A DNA stretch of 50,703 bases. Source: Stercoripulliclostridium_A sp963642145 (GTDB lineage Bacteria > Bacillota > Clostridia > Christensenellales > DTU072). The notes beneath the pieces are model-generated. The model was not told the DNA's origin, did not search any database, and saw only the letters and a list, made by a program, of their open reading frames with translations. The stretch's first letter is position 1, and every line of letters begins with the position of its first letter. The position numbers and the translations under genes were made by a program. Location: assembly GCA_963642145.1 (NCBI GenBank), contig CAVIFU010000007.1, forward strand, positions 1-50,703, read 5' to 3'. Positions 1-6,998 of the stretch are shown here, in pieces.

Positions 1-1
1 T

Positions 2-55
2 TGCAACACAAATCAAGGCAACGTCGTACGCATACAAATCTCGTACACGTATTAG
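2..55 (+). CDS. 3' end of an upstream gene (partial, unidentified)
   Basis: Reading frame 2 is open from the window edge to a TAG at 53-55 and would encode a C-terminus ending in GNVVRIQISYTY. The stop lies 15 bases before the terminator stem at 70, the usual distance for a gene end, and the codons resemble those of neighbouring genes. Frame 3 is also open but ends inside the terminator stem, so it is less likely. Seventeen residues are too few to assign a family. Confidence 0.4.
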   Translation, partial: CNTNQGNVVRIQISYTY

Positions 56-69
56 AAACCAAACTCATG

Positions 70-105
70 GCTGTCGCAGGTGAAAACCTGCGACAGCTTC
101 TTTTT
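70..105 (+). terminator. Intrinsic terminator of the upstream gene
   Basis: An 11-bp perfect stem, GCTGTCGCAGG (70-80) with CCTGCGACAGC (87-97), has a 6-base loop and is followed by TTCTTTTT. It separates whatever lies to the left from the lipoprotein gene at 161. Confidence 0.9.
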
Positions 106-125
106 GTCGATATTTTACTCTCAAA

Positions 126-154
126 TTGACACTTACCGCATACGGTGCTACAAT
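126..154 (+). promoter_or_regulatory. Sigma-A-type promoter, apparently leaderless
   Basis: A perfect -35 TTGACA (126-131), a 17-bp spacer and -10 TACAAT (149-154) precede the lipoprotein gene. Only six bases separate the -10 box from the ATG at 161, so the predicted transcript start coincides with the start codon. There is no room for a Shine-Dalgarno sequence. Confidence 0.85.
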
Positions 155-160
155 ATACTT

Positions 161-892
161 ATGAAGAAATCGGCGATAACGGTTATTTTGGTTATAATTG
201 TGGCGCTCCTATGCGGTTTTGCTTTCGGCTGTAAGGCAAATGAGAACTCCGAGCACGCAACATGCAACCACGTTTGGCAAGATGTGGAATCGGATTACAA
301 TCGCGAGGCAACGGTTACCGAGGAGGGGCGCGTTTTGCGTAAATGCGCCTTGTGTGGCATGACGTTAGGGTTTGTCATACCCAAAATCAAACTTGCGGAC
401 GGCACAACCGCGCCGGACTATAAGCCTCTTCTGAATACTTACAAAGCAAGCTATGGCGATACTTTGGGCGAGATTGCCAAAAAGTACTTTACCACAGGTT
501 GGAGTTTCGATACCGACGACAAGGAAAAAGTAGGACTGCCGACTACCGACGAAGGCAGAGTATTTGCCGTGACGTTCAAATCGCAAGAGGACGGCTACAA
601 TGAAGTCAAGACCGACGTTACGCTTGTCGTAGGGAAGCGCGCGCTTACCGCAGACGATATTTTGATAGGGACTGCCGATATAATTGCGAGCACGGCAAAA
701 ACTCTTGAAGACGTAGATATATTCGTTAAGGCTGCCTCACCGACAGCCGGGACGATAGCGTGGGCGCCGAATCAGGATATTATGCGCGGACAAAGTTACG
801 ACTATACCTACATATTTACGCCCGAAGAATCGGATTTATACGCTATTTACACGGGTACGCTTACTTTGAGCGCGGAACTGAGCGATAAATAG
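161..892 (+). CDS. Small lipoprotein with a CxH / CxxC motif and Ig-like repeat
   Basis: A 243-residue predicted lipoprotein. The in-frame ORF opens at 80, but the ATG at 161 gives a normal signal peptide (MKKS, then a hydrophobic run to residue 22) with a lipobox-like AFGC ending at Cys24; an upstream start would lie inside the terminator. Residues 35-66 hold a CNHVW motif and a CALCG motif framing EATVTEEG. This pattern is seen in extracellular repeat proteins of Clostridia and could bind zinc. The rest (about 80-240) reads as beta-rich, with two short Ig-like modules; the second contains YTYIFTPEESDLY. It is monocistronic: it has its own promoter, and ileS has a separate one. A surface location is inferred from the lipobox. 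The exact function is unknown. Confidence 0.75.
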   Translation: MKKSAITVILVIIVALLCGFAFGCKANENSEHATCNHVWQDVESDYNREATVTEEGRVLRKCALCGMTLGFVIPKIKLADGTTAPDYKPLLNTYKASYGDTLGEIAKKYFTTGWSFDTDDKEKVGLPTTDEGRVFAVTFKSQEDGYNEVKTDVTLVVGKRALTADDILIGTADIIASTAKTLEDVDIFVKAASPTAGTIAWAPNQDIMRGQSYDYTYIFTPEESDLYAIYTGTLTLSAELSDK

Positions 893-902
893 CGGTATTT
901 AC

Positions 903-931
903 TTGTAAGTGCGCGCTTATTGTGGTATAAT
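903..931 (+). promoter_or_regulatory. Promoter of ileS
   Basis: -35 TTGTAA (903-908), a 17-bp spacer and -10 TATAAT (926-931) with an extended TGG in front. The leader to the ATG at 966 is only about 28 bases, too short for the T-box riboswitch that often controls ileS in Firmicutes. Confidence 0.75.
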
Positions 932-965
932 TACGCGCGTAATAATACATTAACGGAGAGTTTCT

Positions 966-3900
966 ATGAAGAAAGAAAATGCTACGCCGGATTTTGTCGC
1001 AATGGAGAAGGCGACCCTCGATTATTGGCAAGAGCACAAATGCTTTGAACAATTGGTAGAAAAGAACAAGGACGGAGAACGTTTCCGTTTCCTCGACGGA
1101 CCTATTACCGCCAATAACCCCATGGGCATACACCATGCTTGGGGCAGGACCATGAAGGATATGTATATCCGCTACAACGCCATGCTCGGCAAGTCTTGCC
1201 AATATCAGAACGGATTCGATTCGCAAGGGCTGTGGGTCGAAGTCGAAACGGAAAAGGATCTCGGCATCCAAGTCAAAAGCGACATCGTCAAGTACGGCGT
1301 GGATAAATTCACCGCAAAATGTATGGATCGCGTCAAAAAGTATGCCGCCGTTATCACCGAGCAGAGCAAAAGACTCGGACAGTGGATGGATTGGGATCAC
1401 TCCTACTTTACCAATACCGACGAAAACATTACGTCCATATGGCACTTCCTCAAAGTATGCAACGAGCGCGGTTGGCTTGTTAAATCGCACCGTCCCATGC
1501 CTTGGTGTCCGCGTTGCGGAACCAGCCTTTCCGAGCACGAAATGAGCGGTTCTTACGCGGATATGGAGCATTTATCGATATTTGCGAAACTCCCGATCAT
1601 CGGTACGAATGACAAAATCATACTTTGGACAACCACTCCTTGGACGTTGACGTCAAACTGCGCGCTTGCGGTAAACCCGGATATAGAGTACGTCAGAGTC
1701 ACCGTCAAGAGCGACGACTCTGCCCTTATCGTAGGCAAAAACGCCGTAGGCAAGCTCAAAGGCGACATCGTTTCCGTCAGTGAACCCTTCAAAGGTGCGG
1801 AACTCATAGGTAAGGAATATCATACTTGCTTCGAGGATTTCGATTGCCAAAAATTCACCCACAAAATCGTTCCGTGGGAAGACGTAGACGCCACCGAAGG
1901 CACCGGCGTAGTGCATATTGCCCCGGGATGCGGCGCCGAGGACTTTGAACTCGGCAAACGTTTGGGACTTCCGACAATCTGTCCCATCAACGACGAAGGC
2001 GTCATAGTCGACGGTTTCGGCGAATTCACCGGCTACAAAACAACCGATGTGGTGGATAAAGTCGTCGAGGCATTGCGCGCGCAAAACAAACTCTACAAGA
2101 CGGAGATGTATACGCATAGCTATCCCAAGTGCTGGAGGTGCAAAACTCCCGTTGTATTCAAGCTTGTGGACGAGTGGGCAATCAAGACGGACGAGATACG
2201 TCCTTTGATGATTGAGGCTGCCAAAACCGTCAATTGGGAACCCGAATTTGCGGGTAAGCGTATGCTTGACTGGCTAAACAATATGGGCGATTGGAATATC
2301 AGCCGTAAGCGTTTTTACGGTTTGCCGCTTCCGTTCTATGTCTGCAAAAAGTGCGGACACGTCACCGTTATCGGCAGTAAGGAAGAGCTTATCGAGCGTA
2401 GCGAGCACGGCAATTTGGACGGCGTTCCGCACCTGCACAAACCTTATATCGACAACGTCAAGATACATTGCGAACATTGCGGCGAGCTTGTAGAGCGCAT
2501 ACCGGAAGTAGGCGATTGTTGGTTAGACGCCGGCATAACGCCGTTCTCTACCAAGAAGTATTTCACTGATAGAGAGTATTTTAACAATAACTTCCCCTCC
2601 GACCTCGTAATAGAGATGAAGGAGCAGATAAGGCTATGGTTCTACTCTTTGCTTTTCATGTCCGTAACGCTTACCGGCAAAGCGCCGTACAAGCAAGTCG
2701 TGGCGCACAGCAGCGTTATCAAAGAGGATGGCGGCAAGTTTAGCAAGACCGGCTACATGATCCGTTTTGACGAGGCGGCGGAAAAGATGGGCGCAGACAC
2801 CATCAGATATCTGTTCATGGGCAATCCCATTGCGTCCGACGTCAGATTCGGATACGGACTTGCGGACGAAGCTCGCAGAAAGATCATAGGCTTTTGGAAT
2901 ATCTACGTATTCTTCAACCTATATGCGACCATAGACAACCCGGATATAGAGCATCACAAACTCGATTATTCCACCCTGACGCACAGCGATAAGTGGCTTT
3001 TGAAGCGCACTAACGAGTTTATTTCGTTCGCGCGTAATTGTATGGATACATTCCGTCATCCCGCGCTTGTCAAGGAATTCGAATCCTATGTGGACGACGT
3101 TTCCAATTGGTATATCCGTATTAACCGCAAACGTTTCTGGAAATCTACCGATAAGGAAGATCAAATGAACGCTTATTGGTGTTTGTACCAATCCATCAAG
3201 GCGACGGTAGGCATCATGGCGCCGATAATTCCGTTCATTACCGATCACATCTACCGCAATACCGTCAAAGAGATCGAGAGCGGCGCGCCCGATTCGGTGC
3301 ACCTTACCGTTTATCCCACTCTCATTGACGTACCGGACGAACCGACAATACTCAAAGAAACGGAAGTCGCTCGCGACATAATCGCTACGGCGCAACGTAT
3401 GCGTAACGAGGCTCAAATCAAGATTAAACAACCGCTAAGCAAATTATACGTTACCGCAACGAAAGAAGTCGTGGACTATGCAACGCCGTTACTCGGCGTC
3501 ATCAAAGACGAGCTTAACGTCAAGGAAGTAGCGTTTACGGAAGACGAAAGTTTGTACAACAACGTTTACTATACCGTCAACTTCCGCGTAGCCGGCGCGA
3601 CGCTCAAAGGCGAAGCGCAAAAATTGAAGACCGTAGTCGACGGACTCGACGTGGACGGCTACCTTGCCCTCGATAAGATGGTTAAGGACGATAACGTGGA
3701 TATAGGCGCGTTTACCGGACTCAAAGGAAACTTGTTTGAACGCCACTTCCGTCCCAAGAGCGGATTCATAGTCACTCCCGAAAACGGCATGACTTTGGCT
3801 CTCGATACGGTGCTTAACGATGAACTCATCGCCGAAGGTATCGTGCGCGAACTCATACGTCAAATACAAGTCATGCGCAAAGACGCCGATTTTGCGGTAG

Positions 3901-4082
3901 AGCAACGCATAGTATGCGAAATTTCGACGCAAGACGCAACCGCAAAGAGCGCAATCGACAAGTACGCGGATAAGATCCAAGCCGACATACTTGCGCGTGA
4001 TATGTGCGTAGTCGAAGCCCCCGAAATCGAACGCACCTTTACGGTACAAGACTCCGAGGTAACCGTTAAACTCAAAAGATAA
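966..4082 (+). CDS. ileS: Isoleucyl-tRNA synthetase (divergent form)
   Basis: A 1038-residue class I aminoacyl-tRNA synthetase that charges tRNA-Ile in the cytoplasm. The HIGH-type motif appears as MGIHHAWGR near residue 52, and the KMSKS loop as GGKFSKT near 589-595. The editing (CP1) domain is marked by WTTTPWTLTSNCALAVNP near residue 220. Cys pairs occur in CPRCG, CWRCK, CKKCG and CEHCG, followed by DCWLDAGI. An anticodon-binding domain and a long C-terminal tail with LIAEGIVRELIRQIQ place it with long-form IleRS enzymes. Start: ATG 966 preceded by GGAGAG at 955-960. The combination of HHAWGR and WLDAG differs from the textbook bacterial IleRS, so a related class Ia specificity (Val/Leu) is less likely but not excluded. 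The gene stands alone between its promoter and a terminator. Confidence 0.82.
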   Translation: MKKENATPDFVAMEKATLDYWQEHKCFEQLVEKNKDGERFRFLDGPITANNPMGIHHAWGRTMKDMYIRYNAMLGKSCQYQNGFDSQGLWVEVETEKDLGIQVKSDIVKYGVDKFTAKCMDRVKKYAAVITEQSKRLGQWMDWDHSYFTNTDENITSIWHFLKVCNERGWLVKSHRPMPWCPRCGTSLSEHEMSGSYADMEHLSIFAKLPIIGTNDKIILWTTTPWTLTSNCALAVNPDIEYVRVTVKSDDSALIVGKNAVGKLKGDIVSVSEPFKGAELIGKEYHTCFEDFDCQKFTHKIVPWEDVDATEGTGVVHIAPGCGAEDFELGKRLGLPTICPINDEGVIVDGFGEFTGYKTTDVVDKVVEALRAQNKLYKTEMYTHSYPKCWRCKTPVVFKLVDEWAIKTDEIRPLMIEAAKTVNWEPEFAGKRMLDWLNNMGDWNISRKRFYGLPLPFYVCKKCGHVTVIGSKEELIERSEHGNLDGVPHLHKPYIDNVKIHCEHCGELVERIPEVGDCWLDAGITPFSTKKYFTDREYFNNNFPSDLVIEMKEQIRLWFYSLLFMSVTLTGKAPYKQVVAHSSVIKEDGGKFSKTGYMIRFDEAAEKMGADTIRYLFMGNPIASDVRFGYGLADEARRKIIGFWNIYVFFNLYATIDNPDIEHHKLDYSTLTHSDKWLLKRTNEFISFARNCMDTFRHPALVKEFESYVDDVSNWYIRINRKRFWKSTDKEDQMNAYWCLYQSIKATVGIMAPIIPFITDHIYRNTVKEIESGAPDSVHLTVYPTLIDVPDEPTILKETEVARDIIATAQRMRNEAQIKIKQPLSKLYVTATKEVVDYATPLLGVIKDELNVKEVAFTEDESLYNNVYYTVNFRVAGATLKGEAQKLKTVVDGLDVDGYLALDKMVKDDNVDIGAFTGLKGNLFERHFRPKSGFIVTPENGMTLALDTVLNDELIAEGIVRELIRQIQVMRKDADFAVEQRIVCEISTQDATAKSAIDKYADKIQADILARDMCVVEAPEIERTFTVQDSEVTVKLKR

Positions 4083-4118
4083 CATCGTCTAAAAAGCAAT
4101 TTGATTTTATAACGTATG

Positions 4119-4151
4119 ACTGCCGAGAACGAAAGTTTTCGGCAGTTTTTT
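4119..4151 (+). terminator. Terminator after ileS
   Basis: A 12-bp stem, ACTGCCGAGAAC (4119-4130) with GTTTTCGGCAGT (4135-4146), contains one G-U pair, a GAAA tetraloop and a run of T. Confidence 0.92.
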
Positions 4152-4216
4152 ATTCCGAGAGGATTTACTTTTCCGTAAAAACGAATAGTCTGACGTTTAA
4201 TGGCAATACTTGTCCT

Positions 4217-4462
4217 ATGAGAATGCCGGATAATAGGGACGCAAACCAAATAATTATTGCCAAGTTAAAGAATATGCAGGGACATCCGCTGACCGTTAAG
4301 GTCAATCGCGGTAGAAATAAAATCGAGTTGTATGACGGAGTGATAGAAGATATGTACCCGAATGTCTTTACCGTCAGAACGAGTTCCGGAGCGCTACAAA
4401 CGTTTTCGTATGCGGATATTACCGCCAAAAATATTTTGTTTTACAAAAGAGCTATGGAATAG
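4217..4462 (+). CDS. veg: Veg family protein
   Basis: An 81-residue protein matching the Veg (DUF1021) family, small beta-barrel-like proteins next to ispE in many Firmicutes. In Bacillus subtilis Veg stimulates biofilm matrix expression. The core reads GHPLTVKVNRGRNK, DGVIEDMYPNVFTV and FSYADITAKNI, which corresponds to the conserved GxRxT, YPSVF and SYSYAD positions of the family. Two starts are possible, ATG 4217 and ATG 4223; neither has a clear Shine-Dalgarno sequence, and no convincing promoter was found between the ileS terminator and the gene. The order veg, SPOCS-LysM, ispE is a familiar clostridial arrangement and supports the call. Confidence 0.85.
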   Translation: MRMPDNRDANQIIIAKLKNMQGHPLTVKVNRGRNKIELYDGVIEDMYPNVFTVRTSSGALQTFSYADITAKNILFYKRAME

Positions 4463-4521
4463 TCATATTTATACATTTTGCGGAATATGTTTAGGTATCA
4501 CCGTTAAGGGGGAAATTCCGT

Positions 4522-5979
4522 ATGTATGTAAATGGCGACAAAAGAGAGACTTTAACACCCGTACAGTTCTATATAGATAAGGATATCTATATTAAGGGCG
4601 CGGACAAGGTGCTTGCCGTAAACGCACGGGTTCGCGTGGACGGCGCGGAGGCAACCGACGGCGAAATGCGCGTCAATTACCGTATCACGTACAAGGTAAT
4701 TTATTCGGAGTCCGACGTGATTAAATCGATGGAAGAAAGCTCGGATCACAACGCGCGAATCAAATCTGCAAGCATTACGCCCAAAAGCTATGTCGAAGCG
4801 GAAGCAAGCGTCATCTCTTTGGAACACGTAGGCGACTCCAACCTAAAAATACGTACAATGTTGGAGCTTGAAGGCTACGCCGTAGTTCCGTGCGGATTCG
4901 AGCACGCGGACATCTCCGACGATGTTTATGCGCGTTACAAACCCGTAACAATGATGAATATAACGCCCATAAATTATGCCGAAACCGTAGCTGAGAATAC
5001 AGAATTTATCAAAGAAAATATAACGGAAATTTTAACTGCCGATACCGACGTGCGGCTTGAAAATGTATCCATAGCTACCGATATATGCGAATTGACGGGT
5101 GTGTGTTACACGCATACGGCATATGTTGCGGACGGCATACCGGGCAGCGCGTGCATCAGTTATCCGTTTACTTTGGAAGTGCCCTCTCCCGGGATTAAGG
5201 AAGGCGACGAATTGCGCGTGTCGGTATGCTCGAAATCGACGGGTGTAACCATAACGGAAGGGGACGGCGGAACGGAGCTGAACATACAGACGGTACTTTT
5301 TGCGCGAGGCGTATACGTATCGCGCGATACGACGGAAGTTCCCGTAGACGTATACAGCAAGAGCCGTGACGTCAAGCCCGTAACGAGCACCGTTTCCGTG
5401 GAATCCGACGTATGTATGGGGAGCGGAAAGGACAGGTTTGGCTCGGGCTTTACTCCGGACGATGGCAAGGGATGCGCCAAAGTTTTGTGCGTCGGCGCTC
5501 CTTGGATAGGAGCAAAGAACGTTATCGCTTCGGACGGCATAAGGGTGGAAGGAATAGTTTGCTGTGAAATAGTTTACGTCGATTTGGACGACGAGCGAAA
5601 ACGTTTGCTTGCGGAGATTCCGTACAGCGTGGCTATCGACGGCGACATGAATTGCAGCGGCAACATGCAAGCCAAAGTTACCGTAGCCGAGCATGGCGCC
5701 AAGGTCAGGCGTTCCAACGAGATCGAGGCATACGGCGTCATTTACGCGGAAGTGTTCGGAGTAGAAGAGCAAGAGGTATCTTACGTTGAAGAGATCAAAG
5801 ATTTCGGAGAGGCGATTCCGAACGACGCCGTCATCAGCCTATACATAGTGGGCAAAGGCGAAACGCTCTTTGACGTAGCCAAAGCTTTGCGTAGCGATGA
5901 AGAAGAACTGCTTGCGATGAATCCGGACGCGGAATTACCGCTCAAAGAGGGCGATAAACTTATCCGATACGGGATTTAG
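4522..5979 (+). CDS. SPOCS (DUF3794) protein with C-terminal LysM
   Basis: A 485-residue protein with beta-rich SPOCS/DUF3794 modules over residues 1-430 and one LysM domain at the C-terminus (about 437-483, beginning SLYIVGKGETLFDVAKAL and containing LLAMNPDAELPLKEGDKL). SPOCS domains are found in spore-coat and exosporium-type proteins, and LysM binds peptidoglycan. A role in the spore envelope or cell wall is therefore inferred. There is no signal peptide, which fits a protein assembled from the mother-cell side. Start: ATG 4522 after the strong purine-rich AAGGGGGA at 4506-4513. It lies 59 bases after veg with no terminator between them, so the two are probably co-transcribed. Transcription ends at the hairpin at 6064. 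Confidence 0.85.
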   Translation: MYVNGDKRETLTPVQFYIDKDIYIKGADKVLAVNARVRVDGAEATDGEMRVNYRITYKVIYSESDVIKSMEESSDHNARIKSASITPKSYVEAEASVISLEHVGDSNLKIRTMLELEGYAVVPCGFEHADISDDVYARYKPVTMMNITPINYAETVAENTEFIKENITEILTADTDVRLENVSIATDICELTGVCYTHTAYVADGIPGSACISYPFTLEVPSPGIKEGDELRVSVCSKSTGVTITEGDGGTELNIQTVLFARGVYVSRDTTEVPVDVYSKSRDVKPVTSTVSVESDVCMGSGKDRFGSGFTPDDGKGCAKVLCVGAPWIGAKNVIASDGIRVEGIVCCEIVYVDLDDERKRLLAEIPYSVAIDGDMNCSGNMQAKVTVAEHGAKVRRSNEIEAYGVIYAEVFGVEEQEVSYVEEIKDFGEAIPNDAVISLYIVGKGETLFDVAKALRSDEEELLAMNPDAELPLKEGDKLIRYGI

Positions 5980-6014
5980 TATGTTATGCGGAGGGGCGGA
6001 GATTAGGAACAAAA

Positions 6015-6041
6015 GCTACTCGGGCAACGTAGTCGGGTAGC
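6015..6041 (+). other. Unassigned hairpin in the SPOCS 3' region
   Basis: GCTACTCG (6015-6022) pairs with CGGGTAGC (6034-6041), eight pairs with one wobble around an 11-base loop. The segment also contains a near-direct repeat TACTCGGG / TAGTCGGG. It lies in a 200-base non-coding gap between 5980 and 6179. I could not match it to a known RNA family. Confidence 0.45.
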
Positions 6042-6063
6042 CGTGACAGGGGATTTTATGAGA

Positions 6064-6118
6064 TAAGGATGGTAGGCGCCGAGAAAATATCGGAATCGGC
6101 GCCGCATCCTTATTTACA
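6064..6118 (+). terminator. Long hairpin terminator after the SPOCS-LysM gene
   Basis: TAAGGATG (6064-6071) pairs with CATCCTTA (6105-6112), and inside it GGCGCCGA (6075-6082) pairs with TCGGCGCC (6096-6103). That gives 16 base pairs, interrupted by a small internal loop and closed by a 13-base loop. The following TTTACATTT is a moderate U-tract. It isolates the veg/SPOCS unit from the ispE promoter. Confidence 0.75.
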
Positions 6119-6143
6119 TTTACGATATTTTTGCCTTGCGGTA

Positions 6144-6172
6144 TTGATTTTAGCAAGCCGTTATTATATAAT
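6144..6172 (+). promoter_or_regulatory. Promoter of the ispE-glycogen operon, apparently leaderless
   Basis: -35 TTGATT (6144-6149), a 17-bp spacer and a perfect -10 TATAAT (6167-6172). Seven bases follow before the ATG at 6180, which is where transcription should begin. No Shine-Dalgarno sequence can fit in the mRNA. Confidence 0.85.
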
Positions 6173-6179
6173 AAGAGCG

Positions 6180-6998
6180 ATGGCAACTACCATGGCGATC
6201 AGAGCCTACGCAAAAGTTAATTTATCGCTTGCGATAAGCGGCTTTACGCCGGATGGGTTCCATAACCTTGACAGCATTGTTACGGCGGTGTCGCTGTACG
6301 ATACGGTGGAGCTCAGAGCTTCCCTTAACGGCAAAAACAGCGTAATCTATACCGACGGACGAAAGTATGATGCGGACAACGCGCTACATACTCTTGACGC
6401 GCTTTGCGCGGAGTACGGCGCTCCGACATACGATTGCGTTATAACCAAACGCATACCCGAGGGAGTCGGGCTCGGAGGCTCATCGGCAGACGCGGCAGGG
6501 ATAATTCGCGCGGTAAGCGACTCAAACGGGTTCCGCGTGTCGCAAGACTTTGCGTTATCTTGCGGTTCGGACGTGCCGAGCTTACTGTTTGGCGGGGCCA
6601 AGCGCATTACGGGAAGGGGCTGCGTGGCGGAAACGATAGACGTGCCCGAGCTGTATATGACGCTTGTCTACGGCAAGGAGCGCGTGTCTACGGCGGAAGC
6701 TTTCCGTATGTATGACGAGATCGGCGGAGATACCGGCAACGCGTCGGACTATCCGAATAAGCCCTTTAACTCACTCGAACGCGCGTCGATTGCCGTCAAT
6801 GGAAAAATCAAGAAATATCGTCAAATCCTCATTGACGCCGGGTACGATCGCGTAGTCATGACAGGCTCAGGCTCGGGGTTTATAGGATTTACGACAGACG
6901 GCAAGGCGCACGAAATTTGCCTTAAAAAGGCTATCGAGCATGCGACTTGCGAAGAATGCACTATAATAGAATTAACCAACGTAAAGGATTACATATGA
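6180..6998 (+). CDS. ispE: 4-diphosphocytidyl-2-C-methyl-D-erythritol kinase
   Basis: A 272-residue GHMP kinase that phosphorylates CDP-methylerythritol in the non-mevalonate (MEP) isoprenoid pathway. It has the N-terminal AYAKVNLSLAISG with PDGFHNLDSI, the GHMP ATP-binding loop PEGVGLGGSSADAAG (about residue 95), and the C-terminal motif VVMTGSGSGFIGF. Start: the open frame extends back to 6069, but the promoter -10 box ends at 6172, so the first codon available in the transcript is ATG 6180 (MATTMAIRAYAK). An internal ATG at 6192 is an alternative. The stop overlaps the glgB start as ATGA, so the two are translationally coupled and this gene heads the glycogen operon. Confidence 0.9.
   Translation: MATTMAIRAYAKVNLSLAISGFTPDGFHNLDSIVTAVSLYDTVELRASLNGKNSVIYTDGRKYDADNALHTLDALCAEYGAPTYDCVITKRIPEGVGLGGSSADAAGIIRAVSDSNGFRVSQDFALSCGSDVPSLLFGGAKRITGRGCVAETIDVPELYMTLVYGKERVSTAEAFRMYDEIGGDTGNASDYPNKPFNSLERASIAVNGKIKKYRQILIDAGYDRVVMTGSGSGFIGFTTDGKAHEICLKKAIEHATCEECTIIELTNVKDYI

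Noticed and set aside
80..160. 27-codon N-terminal extension of the first lipoprotein
   Set aside because: It starts inside the terminator stem and would bury the signal peptide; the promoter excludes it from the transcript.
5980..6063. Possible riboswitch upstream of ispE
   Set aside because: It lies before the ispE promoter, so it is not in that mRNA, and it did not match the conserved cores of c-di-GMP, THF, guanidine, fluoride or cobalamin riboswitches that I could recall.
6069..6179. 37-codon N-terminal extension of IspE
   Set aside because: It includes the terminator hairpin and the promoter; the conserved IspE N-terminus begins at 6180/6192.
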